Source of the DNA: an uncultured Acidobacteriia bacterium
GTDB taxonomy: Bacteria; Acidobacteriota; Terriglobia; Bryobacterales; Bryobacteraceae
Reading direction: 5' to 3'
NCBI GenBank assembly: GCA_903881085.1
Contig: CAIRSA010000253.1
Location: 1-52,532, forward strand
DNA length: 52,532 bases
Notes under the pieces: model-generated
What the model saw: the letters and a program-made list of their open reading frames with translations, nothing else
Told to the model about the DNA's origin: nothing
The model's database searches: none
Position numbers and translations under genes: made by a program
Part shown: piece by piece, positions 35,035 to 43,709 of the stretch
Layout of the letters: each line of letters starts with the position of its first letter
How positions within the stretch are numbered: position 1 is the stretch's first letter

Positions 35035-35819
35035 ACACGGCTACTGGTGCGGCAAACACTGAATGAGTAAAAACATAACAAGAAGACAAGGTCAGAAAGC
35101 GTTCCCATGCCGAACCAGACCAGCGGCATAAAGAGCAGACCCGTGTAGTGCAGCACACCCAACGAAAACACCATGCGCAGGGCCGAAAACAGGACTCCAT
35201 AAACCTGAATCAACAGGACCCACCCAATCCCCTCTGCCATGTTTGGCTGCGGCATCAAAAACAGCAGCGATGCCACCCATGGCAGCAACAGCCACACCAG
35301 CATCTCACCGCGCAACCATACCTGTCCGAAGGTCTGTGAATCGAAATGCAGGCCGGGTTTTAAGGAATTCACCACCGCGGATACGATAAGAAGGAAAATC
35401 AAAAAACTGGAAAGGCTGCGCGTCAGCAAGTACCGCCGTGAGATCAGTAGCAGCAGAACAATAGACAGAATCAGCACAAGCCTTGCGCCATCGGGCACGG
35501 CATCAAACATAGGAATGTTGGTAACCGGCGCCAATGCCGGCTGCAGCCCGGGAAAGATAGCCACCTGTTCCCAACCGCTCACAGCGATCCCGGCAAAACG
35601 GAAGAGATAGCTGGCAATGCCCGCATGGAAATTCATGATTTCGATGGCGTAGTAGGCAGTTAGACAGCTGATCAGCAGGGAAAGCCCGATCGCCACTCCC
35701 AACCGGACCGCGGTGACGGGCAGCGAACGCACGCTGCGATGAGGATATATGGAGCGGCGAACCGTTCTGCGTCCGGTGGAAGAGGTTCCCGCGCTGCCTG
35801 TTTTTATTCGTACAACCAT
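35004..35819 (-). CDS. polytopic membrane protein of unknown function (exopolysaccharide operon)
   Basis: A 271-residue integral membrane protein: a basic N-terminal tail of about 36 residues, then roughly seven hydrophobic spans (around 38-60, 65-85, 110-128, 134-150, 170-190, 195-215 and 225-255). It is the first gene of the operon with the GT2 synthase, bactofilin-like and YaiO-like genes. No family is recognized. The general shape, next to a PEP-CTERM gene, invites comparison with exosortases, but I do not see the required Cys, Arg and His in their proper order and spacing. A synthase partner or polymer-modifying acyltransferase is equally possible. Confidence 0.7.
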   Translation of the reverse strand: MVVRIKTGSAGTSSTGRRTVRRSIYPHRSVRSLPVTAVRLGVAIGLSLLISCLTAYYAIEIMNFHAGIASYLFRFAGIAVSGWEQVAIFPGLQPALAPVTNIPMFDAVPDGARLVLILSIVLLLLISRRYLLTRSLSSFLIFLLIVSAVVNSLKPGLHFDSQTFGQVWLRGEMLVWLLLPWVASLLFLMPQPNMAEGIGWVLLIQVYGVLFSALRMVFSLGVLHYTGLLFMPLVWFGMGTLSDLVFLLCFYSFSVCRTSSRVWGLRTSWQS

Positions 35820-36010
35820 CTGTTACAGTTTGTCGGGTACAGGTGCGTGAACCAATGGACGACTAGTACCGAACTGATTTAGTAATTCAGTACTTTCCCT
35901 TAGTACGTGCGTAACCGGGACCGCGGATGGCGCAGTGCGGCAGGAATAACAGCAGTCACCCCATACACTGAGATATGCTATAGCCACGGGGTTTTATCAA
36001 AAGAGGATTT

Positions 36011-39000
36011 ATGCAAAATCGACTTTCATTTCCATTCCTGCTTCTCGCCATTTTCGCATCTAATTTACTTGCTCAGGATTCGCGCGGAACGCTGACGGGT
36101 CGTGTTACCGACCCTTCCAAGGCGCCTGTGGTCAACGCCGCGGTGACGGTCAAGAATCCAGCCACAAACGCTGTGAACACCAGCAAGACCGACAGCCATG
36201 GCAACTTTACTGTTCCGTTTCTTCAGCCGGGATCGTACAATCTGACGGTCGCGGCCACTGGCTTCAAAGCAGCCGTCCGCGCTGGCTTGCAGGTGACAGT
36301 AGCGCAAACCAGCACTGAGGATGTGCAGCTCGAACTCGGCAGCATGTCGCAGGAAGTAACCGTTACCGCCGAAGGTTCGGTGGTTGAACAGACCGCCGAC
36401 CGCGGCGGCCTGATCGATGCCGAAGCCGTCGCCGAGTACCCGTTGAACGGGCGCAATCCCTTCATGCTGTCGATGCTCGTTCCGGGCGTCGACTACAACG
36501 GCGAACTCGTTTATCAGCGGCCCTTTGATAACGGCGCCATCGCGCGCTGGAACATCAACGGCAGCGGCAGCACCGGCAGCAGCGGCGGCAATGCAGGCAG
36601 CGGCGGCGCGTCGAATAATGAGTTCCTGCTTGATGGCGCGCCCAACAACGCCCAGGCCGGTGGCAACAATATCGCCTATGTGCCGCCTGTCGATTCCGTG
36701 CAGGAGTTCAAAATCATGACCAACTCCTACGATGCGCAATATGGCAAGACCGGCGGAGGCATTGTCAACGTCGCACTCAAGAGCGGCACCAATCGTATCC
36801 ATGGCGCTCTGTACGAGTTCATGCGCCGCAACTCCTTCGACGCGAACTCCTACCAGAACAATGCCCACGGCTCACCGAAGGATGGCCACTACCTCGATCA
36901 GTACGGCGGCCAGGCCGATGGCCCCGTCTTCATTCCTAAAATCTACGATGGCCGCAACAAGACATTCTTCCTGTTCAACTACGAAGGCTACCGCGAGGCC
37001 ACTCCCCAGCCGCTGATTCTTTCCGTGCCTGGCATGGAAATGCGCGCCGGCGACTTTTCAAAGCTCACTGACGGCACCGGCGCCAAGGTCACCGTCTACG
37101 ACCCCACAACATCGCGCACCGTGAGCGGCAAAAACGTTCGGGATCCATTCCCCAACAACGTGCTGCCCGCCAACCGCATCAACCCCATCGCCAGCAAGAT
37201 CGTCAATTTCTACCCGGAACCGAATATTCACACCGATGGCTCGGCCTATGCGCAAAACAACTACTTCGCCTCTGGCGGCTACAATCCGGCGAAGGACACC
37301 TTCTACAACCTGGTGTTCAAGTTCGACCAAAACTTTGGCGACCGCCACCACGTATTCTTCCGCAATGGCAGCAACGACCGCACCGAAATGCGCGGCACCA
37401 ACGGGATCGTCGGCAAAGTGGGCGCCGATGGCCCCCTGCCGCTGAAGCGCATCAACGATGCCTACGTGCTCGACTGGTTGTGGACGCTATCTCCCACAAT
37501 GATTCTGGACTCCAAAGTATCTTTTAGCCGCTACATCGAAAGCAATGACGGCTTGATCAACAAGAGCTTTGACCTGACCTCTCTTGGCTTCCCCTCTAAG
37601 CTGGCCGCGTCGTTGCCCTACAACCCGGGCTTTGGCCGCTATGATTTCACTGACTATCTGAGCCTCGGCAAGAGCGGCCCGGGCCGCAATGTCACCAACA
37701 CCTGGGCAATCGCCACATCGCTCACCAAGGTCAACGGCAGCCACACGCTTCGCGCCGGCTACGACATGCGCTGGATCCAATACGCCGTGCAGAATCCTGG
37801 CACTGTTTTCGGTCTTACCGCAAACCGGACTTTCACTCAGGCCGACTATCAGTTGGCCGACGTATTGAGCGGCAACTCCATCGCCAGTTTCCTGCTCGGC
37901 ACGCCCAGTTCCGGTACCGTGAACTACAACTCTTACTTCATCTACATGCAGCGCTACATGGCGCCCTGGGTGCAGTACGATTGGAAAGCCAGTTCCAAGC
38001 TCACCCTGAACCTGGGCCTGCGCTTCGATTTCAATGTTCCTCCGAATGAGCGTTTCGGACGCTTGAATGTTGGCTTCGACACGCAAGTGGTCAGCCCGCT
38101 GGATGCGCAGGTCAATCACAAGACCTCACCGGATATTCCCAATCCGCTTGTCGGCGGCCTTCTGTTTTCAGGCCTGAACGGCGCGCGCACTACCGCCGCC
38201 GATACGTACTTGAACACGTGGCAACCCCGTTTCGGTGCGGCTTATGCGCTCACTCGTAACACCGTGCTCCGCGGCGGCTGGGCTCGCTATTACGTAAATC
38301 CCAGCAACAATTTCCAGCAGGCCTTAGGTTACAATGCGCAGACCACGATGACGGTATCCCCCGATAGCAACCGCACCACCTATCCCAATCTGTTGAACGA
38401 TCCATTCCCGACCACCAATCAACCGCGTGGCTCGGCCGATGGCCTGCTCACATATGTCGGCCGCTCCATGAATTTCGTTAACAGCGCCTTCCACACTCCG
38501 CACGTGAACATGTTCTCCTTCGGCATTCAACGCGCCGTGCTCCAGCGCGGCAGATTTGAAATCACCTATTCCGCCAATCGCGGCAAGGATCTGGAAGCCA
38601 CCAAGGCCTTCGACGAACAGCCCACCAGCGCCTTCCGCGATGGCTGTAACCCGCTGCTCGGCCATCCTGTCACGTTCTGCAATTCCGGCGTGCCCAACCC
38701 GTTCCGCAATCTGGATTCCTTCATCGGCACCAGCACCTACACCAACGCAACCCTTAACCGCAATCAGATTCTGCGCCCCTATCCGCAGTACACCGGACTC
38801 ACCGAATACATGCTGAACACCGGCGCAAGCTGGTACAACTCGCTGCAGGCGCTGTTCAACTACCGCGCCCGCAACGGCATGAACCTCAACATGAATTACA
38901 CCTTCGCCAAGAACATGGTGCGCTCCGGCTATCTCGACCCGCAGAACGACATCATGCAGCAGGGCCTGGTGCAATATGATCGCCCGCATCGCTTCGTCAC

Positions 39001-39595
39001 CAGCGCCATCACCCAATTGCCTTTTGGCCAGGGGCATCGCTTCATGCGCAACGCCAAAGGGATCGTCGGCAAGTTGGTCAGCGGCTGGGAAAACACCATC
39101 ATCTTCAATGTGATGGCAGGAACCCCCTGGGCGCTGCCCAGCAACGCCCTCTATTTAAGCGACGCACGCATCCCGTTTGGATGGGGCCAGGAAAAAATTC
39201 AGGCCATCAAGCCGTGCACCATCAAGCAGAACGATGACTTCAGCATGACCGTGCAGACCAATGCCAAAGCTTACGGCTGCACCTCGTACAACTTCTTGAT
39301 GTACAACACTACCTACAATCCGCGTTACACGCCAAACTACGATGGGCGCGTCCGCCTGCAGACCGTGGCCATGGCCGACGTATCGCTCAACAAGATGACG
39401 CAAATCAACGAACGCTTCCGTGTGCAGTTCCGCGCCGAGGCGTTCAACATCGCCAACTCGTTCTTCATTACCTCGACAAATTTCAACAGCACACCGGACA
39501 ATGCCAACTTCGGTACGGTTTACAAGTCGACGGTCAGCGCCCCAGGCTCCAACTATCCGCGCCAGCTGCAGCTGGGTTTCAAGCTGCTCTGGTAA
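36011..39595 (+). CDS. TonB-dependent receptor, Oar-like
   Basis: A 1194-residue outer-membrane receptor, the third of this class in the window. It has a signal peptide (cleavage before QDSRG, about residue 22) and a carboxypeptidase-regulatory-like domain (about 25-115, RGTLTGRVTDPS). The plug has YPLNGRNPFMLSMLVPG and a Gly/Ser-rich loop near residue 185. The barrel ends in LQLGFKLLW. AGAGGA lies 5 bases before the ATG. It is divergent from the exopolysaccharide operon across a 191-base gap. The next gene (InlB-repeat protein) follows across a long hairpin, so cotranscription with attenuation is possible. The ligand is unknown. Confidence 0.9.
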   Translation: MQNRLSFPFLLLAIFASNLLAQDSRGTLTGRVTDPSKAPVVNAAVTVKNPATNAVNTSKTDSHGNFTVPFLQPGSYNLTVAATGFKAAVRAGLQVTVAQTSTEDVQLELGSMSQEVTVTAEGSVVEQTADRGGLIDAEAVAEYPLNGRNPFMLSMLVPGVDYNGELVYQRPFDNGAIARWNINGSGSTGSSGGNAGSGGASNNEFLLDGAPNNAQAGGNNIAYVPPVDSVQEFKIMTNSYDAQYGKTGGGIVNVALKSGTNRIHGALYEFMRRNSFDANSYQNNAHGSPKDGHYLDQYGGQADGPVFIPKIYDGRNKTFFLFNYEGYREATPQPLILSVPGMEMRAGDFSKLTDGTGAKVTVYDPTTSRTVSGKNVRDPFPNNVLPANRINPIASKIVNFYPEPNIHTDGSAYAQNNYFASGGYNPAKDTFYNLVFKFDQNFGDRHHVFFRNGSNDRTEMRGTNGIVGKVGADGPLPLKRINDAYVLDWLWTLSPTMILDSKVSFSRYIESNDGLINKSFDLTSLGFPSKLAASLPYNPGFGRYDFTDYLSLGKSGPGRNVTNTWAIATSLTKVNGSHTLRAGYDMRWIQYAVQNPGTVFGLTANRTFTQADYQLADVLSGNSIASFLLGTPSSGTVNYNSYFIYMQRYMAPWVQYDWKASSKLTLNLGLRFDFNVPPNERFGRLNVGFDTQVVSPLDAQVNHKTSPDIPNPLVGGLLFSGLNGARTTAADTYLNTWQPRFGAAYALTRNTVLRGGWARYYVNPSNNFQQALGYNAQTTMTVSPDSNRTTYPNLLNDPFPTTNQPRGSADGLLTYVGRSMNFVNSAFHTPHVNMFSFGIQRAVLQRGRFEITYSANRGKDLEATKAFDEQPTSAFRDGCNPLLGHPVTFCNSGVPNPFRNLDSFIGTSTYTNATLNRNQILRPYPQYTGLTEYMLNTGASWYNSLQALFNYRARNGMNLNMNYTFAKNMVRSGYLDPQNDIMQQGLVQYDRPHRFVTSAITQLPFGQGHRFMRNAKGIVGKLVSGWENTIIFNVMAGTPWALPSNALYLSDARIPFGWGQEKIQAIKPCTIKQNDDFSMTVQTNAKAYGCTSYNFLMYNTTYNPRYTPNYDGRVRLQTVAMADVSLNKMTQINERFRVQFRAEAFNIANSFFITSTNFNSTPDNANFGTVYKSTVSAPGSNYPRQLQLGFKLLW

Positions 39596-39644
39596 TATCA
39601 GGGGCGTACAAGTGTTAACTTCGCGCCCAATCTGTTCCGCAGAC

Positions 39645-39704
39645 AAATCCCCTTTGTCCTAACAATCAGGCGAACTAATCGCCCGAAGGATAAAGGGGAT
39701 TTTT
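39645..39704 (+). promoter_or_regulatory. long hairpin sequestering the ribosome site of the next gene
   Basis: Arms 39645-39660 and 39687-39702 pair over 16 bp with a single G-U, enclosing a small inner hairpin GGCGA-ACTAA-TCGCC (39669-39683). The right arm contains AAAGGGGA (39692-39699), the only ribosome site for the ATG at 39708. TTTTT (39700-39704) follows the G-run, so the same structure could also act as an intrinsic terminator or attenuator after the receptor gene. Confidence 0.6.
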
Positions 39705-39707
39705 CTC

Positions 39708-41198
39708 ATGAAGCGCTTCTTCACTCTCGCACTGGCTATGGCGCCAATGCTCTGTTACGCTCAGACCGGTACCGTAAGCGGGACCTTGGCTGGGTTCGAT
39801 GTCGTTAACAACTCCGGGCAGGAGGCCCACGGCTTCGAAGTGCAGTTCGAAGGCCTGCAACAAAACCAGCTCTACTACTCCGTCTACGGTGGCCGCTACG
39901 GAAGCCCGAAACCGGTCGCCTATGCAACGGGGGTTTATCAGCGCTACCAGGCAATTTACGATCCCAATTCGAAGACCTGGTCCGCCACCACGCCTGTTGG
40001 CGCCTCTAATCCATCCTTCTCTTGGCAGGACTGCTACCTCGGCGGCGTAAACTACGGCACCTCCGGCTGCGAGCACTTCGGCCAGTCGCTCCATCCGCTG
40101 AATAGCGGTCAAACCGTCGTCGTCACCGGCCGTTGGCTGGTTGAGGACCCTGCAAATCCGGGCACGCTGATCGCATTGAACCCTCCCGCCGCCATTCCCT
40201 TCATCACCTGGTTCTTCGGCGCTCCCGTGCCGCCAGGCGGCACAGTTCCTCCTCCTCCGGCTCCCGGTACAACTCCAGTTGTATCCGCCACCTTCGAAGC
40301 GCCTGAGGCGCCGGAAACTCCGGATAAATATGGGCCGGCAAAATGGGTAAAAATATTCACCACCCAATTTACCCGCGAACTAACGGCCGATGAGCTTGCG
40401 AGCACCAATCCCAGCGTTGTTCCCGAAAGCGCCACGCAGGTGGAAGTCGCATGGGACATCGTGCAGAAGTCACCGCCCTCCGGCGTCAACAGCAAGGGCG
40501 CGAAGAATCGCGGGTCAAAGTCGAACTCCGGCAGGATCGCCGCAACCACACGCTCCGTCGTTCGCCGCTATGAGTTCTACAAATACACTGGCGCGTTGGA
40601 TGCGATCACCAACCAAGTTATCTGCGCCGATACCACTTGCACCGCTCCTTCGGCTGGCGAACTTGGTGACCCGGTTAGCGCTCAGAACACTGCAGCCAAC
40701 GTAATCGCCGACTCCATCACAGTGACTCGTACTGGCAACGGAATCGTCTCCGGCGACGGCGGCCTGATCAGCTGCGGCAACGCCTGCGCCGCCTTCGGCA
40801 CCGCCGGCTCAACTGTTACGCTCACCGCTTCGCCTTCCGGCACGGTGTTCACCGGCTGGACCGGCCCCTGCTCCGGGACCGCTCCCAGCTGCACCTTCTC
40901 GTTGGCCGGCGGCATGGCCGCCAGTGCAACATTCAAGAATCAGTACACTCTTTCCATCGGCCGCAGCAATCCTGGTACCGTCACTGGCACTCCTGCTGGT
41001 AACGACCGCGCCATCGATTGCGGCGGCAACTGCTCCGCAAAGTTCACAGACGGTACGGTGGTCACACTGACCGCAGTTCCGCCCGCGGGCAAGACCTTCG
41101 CCAACTGGTCCGGCGCCTGCGCCGCGGCCGGTACTGCCACCACTTGCACACTGCCCATCAGCGGTAACCTGTCGGTTCAGGCCGTCTTCAACAAGTAG
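39708..41198 (+). CDS. secreted protein with two InlB/Flg_new-type beta repeats
   Basis: A 496-residue exported protein. After the signal peptide (cleavage near CYAQT, residue 20) comes a domain of about 150 residues of unknown type with aromatic-rich loops. A Pro-rich linker (about 178-192) leads to a second region with ATQVEVAWDIV, then two tandem repeats of about 75 residues (about 340-415 and 416-495). These repeats are of the divergent InlB B-repeat kind: TVTLTASPSGTVFTGWTGPC and a matching VVTLTAVPPAGKTFANWSGAC. Each repeat holds paired cysteines likely to form disulfides. A surface adhesin or glycan-binding role is plausible. Its translation may be gated by the hairpin just upstream. 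Confidence 0.75.
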   Translation: MKRFFTLALAMAPMLCYAQTGTVSGTLAGFDVVNNSGQEAHGFEVQFEGLQQNQLYYSVYGGRYGSPKPVAYATGVYQRYQAIYDPNSKTWSATTPVGASNPSFSWQDCYLGGVNYGTSGCEHFGQSLHPLNSGQTVVVTGRWLVEDPANPGTLIALNPPAAIPFITWFFGAPVPPGGTVPPPPAPGTTPVVSATFEAPEAPETPDKYGPAKWVKIFTTQFTRELTADELASTNPSVVPESATQVEVAWDIVQKSPPSGVNSKGAKNRGSKSNSGRIAATTRSVVRRYEFYKYTGALDAITNQVICADTTCTAPSAGELGDPVSAQNTAANVIADSITVTRTGNGIVSGDGGLISCGNACAAFGTAGSTVTLTASPSGTVFTGWTGPCSGTAPSCTFSLAGGMAASATFKNQYTLSIGRSNPGTVTGTPAGNDRAIDCGGNCSAKFTDGTVVTLTAVPPAGKTFANWSGACAAAGTATTCTLPISGNLSVQAVFNK

Positions 41199-41201
41199 CC
41201 G

Positions 41202-43055
41202 TTAAGGCAGCGCAAAAGCGACATAGGCTCCGGCGATTTTTTCTTGAGTCGCCGGAGTCAGTCCTACTTGAGCCGCTGCGCACCATACGATGTACTGCTT
41301 GCCTTTGATCTCGTAGACCGCCGGAATCCCTTCGATCGCTGCATCCACCTGCGCTTCCCACAGAATCTTCCCCGACTCCACATCCAGCGCCCGAACCTTC
41401 TTATCGCGCGTGCCTGTGAAAATCAGTCCGCCCGCTGTCACCACTGGACCGACCTTGGGATAATGCGTTCCGGTATCTTTAATCCCCTTCGCCGCCAATT
41501 CCGGCACCTCCCCCAGAGGAATTTTCCATTTGATCGTGCCGTCGTTCAGGTCGTAGGCCGTCAATGATGTCCATGGCGGTTTGATCGGGCTCAGCCCCTT
41601 GCTATCGAGCATGAATCCGAAGCCGCTGAAGAACCGCACGTCGTCGGCCTCCTTCGGCGCTTCCTTCTTCGTGCCCGCTTCCGGCTCCAACTTCAGCATC
41701 GCTGGCAAATCTTTCGACACCACAAACAACGTGCCCTTCGTCGGATCCACCGCCGTGCCGCCCCAGTTCGCTCCGCCATTATTTCCAGGCATCTGAATCG
41801 TGTTGCGCTTGCCTGGAGGCGTGAACAGGCCCTCATTGCGCGCGCTCAAAATGTCATCGCGAAACTTCGCCCTGTCCGCCGAACTCAGGTACGGACTCAA
41901 ATCATCCACAGTGAACGACTGCCGCGCAAACGGCGGAGGCTTCGTCGGAAACGGCTGCGTGGGCCAGGTCTGTTCGCCTTCCATATCGGACTTCGGAACC
42001 TTGCGCTCCTCAATCGGCCACAGCGGCTCGCCCGTCACGCGATTGAACACCCACAGAAAGCCCTGCTTGCTCACCTGCGCCACAATATCGACGGTCTTGC
42101 CGTCATGCTTCACCGTCAGCAGCTTCGGCGCGGTGGCGTCATCGTAATCCCAAATATCGTGATGCACCATCTGAAAATGCCAGATGCGTTTGCCTGTGCG
42201 CGCATCCAGCGCCAGCAGGCAATCTGCGAACAGGTTCGCCCCGGCTCGGTCCACGCCATAGAAGTTATACTTTGCGCTTGCAGTTGGGGCATAGAGGATG
42301 CCGCGCTTCTCATCCAGCGTCAGTTCGCCCCACACGTTCGCACCGCCGACCTTTTTCCACGCATCCTTCGGCCACGTCTCATAGCCGTATTCGCCCGGCC
42401 GTGGCACGGTGTGAAAGGTCCAGATCAACTTCCCTGTTCGCACATCGAACGCGCGAATATCCCCCGGCGCTGAACCGTAACCCTGATTCGTCGCCGAGCC
42501 CACAATCAACCGGTCCTCGAACACGCGTCCCGGCGTAGTCGCTTGCACCAGCGTCAGAGCCGCTGGATCCCGGTCCAGCCCCTGCTTAAGATCCACCGCT
42601 CCGCCGTCGCCAAAGGTGGTAATCAGTTTGCCCGTCTTCGCATCCAGCGCCCGCAGCTTATGATCGCTGGCAAACAGCAACCGCCGCTCCGCGCCGTCTT
42701 TGCTCTGCCAGTAATTGATGCCGCGATGCGTCATCACCTTAGGCGCAGGGTCTGGCGCATATCGCCAGATCTCTTTCCCCGTAGCGGCGTTCAATGCCAC
42801 AATCGAGTATCCCTTGGCCAGCACATACATTGTGTCGCCTACCACTAGTGGATTGAAATCGTACTTTGCGTTGTCGCCTGTGGCAAACGTCCACGCCACT
42901 TTCAGCTTGCTGACATTGGTGCGATTGATCTGATTCAACGCCGAATACTGCGCCGAATCGGCGGCGCCTCCATAGTCGGCCCACGTCTTGTGATCTTGCG
43001 CAGACGCAATTGAAAAAGCCGCGGCAAGCACCACGGCAATCGGGAATGATGGCAT
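41202..43055 (-). CDS. secreted PQQ-dependent dehydrogenase
   Basis: A 617-residue quinoprotein dehydrogenase of the eight-bladed propeller type, with a signal peptide (cleavage before QDHKT, about residue 20). Repeated tryptophan-docking blades are visible (LNAATGKEIWRY, LDAKTGKLITTFG, FDVRTGKLIWTFH, LDARTGKRIWHFQ, YDLNDGTIKWKIP, LDVESGKILWEAQ). HHDIWDYDDATAP carries the conserved Asp of glucose-dehydrogenase-like members. No membrane domain and no cytochrome c domain (no CxxCH) are present, so electrons must pass to a separate acceptor. The substrate is probably a sugar or alcohol. It converges on the InlB-repeat gene with a 3-base gap. Confidence 0.9.
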   Translation of the reverse strand: MPSFPIAVVLAAAFSIASAQDHKTWADYGGAADSAQYSALNQINRTNVSKLKVAWTFATGDNAKYDFNPLVVGDTMYVLAKGYSIVALNAATGKEIWRYAPDPAPKVMTHRGINYWQSKDGAERRLLFASDHKLRALDAKTGKLITTFGDGGAVDLKQGLDRDPAALTLVQATTPGRVFEDRLIVGSATNQGYGSAPGDIRAFDVRTGKLIWTFHTVPRPGEYGYETWPKDAWKKVGGANVWGELTLDEKRGILYAPTASAKYNFYGVDRAGANLFADCLLALDARTGKRIWHFQMVHHDIWDYDDATAPKLLTVKHDGKTVDIVAQVSKQGFLWVFNRVTGEPLWPIEERKVPKSDMEGEQTWPTQPFPTKPPPFARQSFTVDDLSPYLSSADRAKFRDDILSARNEGLFTPPGKRNTIQMPGNNGGANWGGTAVDPTKGTLFVVSKDLPAMLKLEPEAGTKKEAPKEADDVRFFSGFGFMLDSKGLSPIKPPWTSLTAYDLNDGTIKWKIPLGEVPELAAKGIKDTGTHYPKVGPVVTAGGLIFTGTRDKKVRALDVESGKILWEAQVDAAIEGIPAVYEIKGKQYIVWCAAAQVGLTPATQEKIAGAYVAFALP

Positions 43056-43122
43056 GGAAATCAGTTTACACGCATTCCTGCGCTGGTGTGTGGAGTCTGT
43101 ATAGTAGAATCACGCAGGGAAA

Positions 43123-43192
43123 TTGACGTTTACAATTCGGCACCTTAGTACGTTTCGCTGAGAGTCTCCTGGGAAATATCCCAATACTCTCA
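43123..43192 (+). promoter_or_regulatory. promoter with a hairpin at the predicted mRNA 5' end
   Basis: TTGACG (43123-43128) and TAGTAC (43146-43151) are 17 bases apart, predicting a start near 43158. The transcript would begin directly with a two-part hairpin: TGAGAGT/ACTCTCA (43159-43165 with 43186-43192) enclosing TGGGA-AATA-TCCCA (43170-43183). This could protect the mRNA 5' end or bind a regulator. It matches no riboswitch class that I recognize. Confidence 0.45.
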
Positions 43193-43267
43193 AGATCCGC
43201 CAGGAATCGCCGATCTGTGCAGTATGGACGTCATCAACTCTCCCTGCAGAAAAGGAGCTTTCGCGAG

Positions 43268-43696
43268 ATGTCCTGTGGCAACCTGGCAACGAAGTTGGAC
43301 ATAGAGATGTTAGTAAAAAGAGGTATTCACATTTATTCCAGCTCGACCCCAGACAGTCTGGTGCTGCGTCGCCCAGGCACGGAAGTAGCTGACGAACTTT
43401 GCGGCCGTCCGCTCATCCGATATCTGCGAAAAAAAGACGCAGGCCTCTATCTGCACGGAGACGCCAACCGCCACTTCACGACACCAACGCCATACTCATC
43501 GGAAGATTTAACCGGATTTTTGAATCTCCCCGATCCACTCCTTCGCCGCACGCATTTTTTACTCATTGATCCGGCTAAACTTCCGGAAATTCAAGGCCCG
43601 AGATACATCGCATGGGGCGGCGGAATTGAGTTCATTCTGCCCAAAGGTTTCTCTAAAGACGCCCTAATCAACCCCTGGGGATTGGAAGTCCGATAG
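43268..43696 (+). CDS. hypothetical protein, toxin-domain-like C-terminus
   Basis: A 142-residue protein without signal peptide or membrane span. The ATG at 43268 is chosen because AGGAG lies 10 bases upstream; an in-frame ATG at 43217 has no ribosome site. The sequence starts SCGNLATKLD and ends with IAWGGGIEFILPKGF and NPWGLEV. A GGG-x-E-x-x-LP pattern close to the C-terminus is reminiscent of NAD-glycohydrolase or ADP-ribosyltransferase-type polymorphic toxin domains, but the match is by eye only. The gene is followed 13 bases later by a small gene with its own ribosome site, which would be the immunity candidate under that view. Confidence 0.6.
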   Translation: MSCGNLATKLDIEMLVKRGIHIYSSSTPDSLVLRRPGTEVADELCGRPLIRYLRKKDAGLYLHGDANRHFTTPTPYSSEDLTGFLNLPDPLLRRTHFLLIDPAKLPEIQGPRYIAWGGGIEFILPKGFSKDALINPWGLEVR

Positions 43697-43709
43697 GAGC
43701 AATGCAATC

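Noticed and set aside
35004..35819. Exosortase annotation for the polytopic membrane protein
   Set aside because: The catalytic Cys, the Arg and the His are not found in the order and spacing of exosortases. Proximity to a PEP-CTERM gene alone is not enough.
31621..35870. Shared TACAGGT and ACTAG words upstream of the PEP-CTERM gene and of the polysaccharide operon
   Set aside because: The words are short and their spacing differs (11 versus 24 bases), so coincidence is likely.
43100..43215. Possible riboswitch (CTGAGAG, and CACGCAGGG resembling parts of TPP and c-di-GMP aptamers)
   Set aside because: Only short words match. The remaining conserved core bases and stems of either class are missing. 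I kept it only as an unassigned 5' hairpin.
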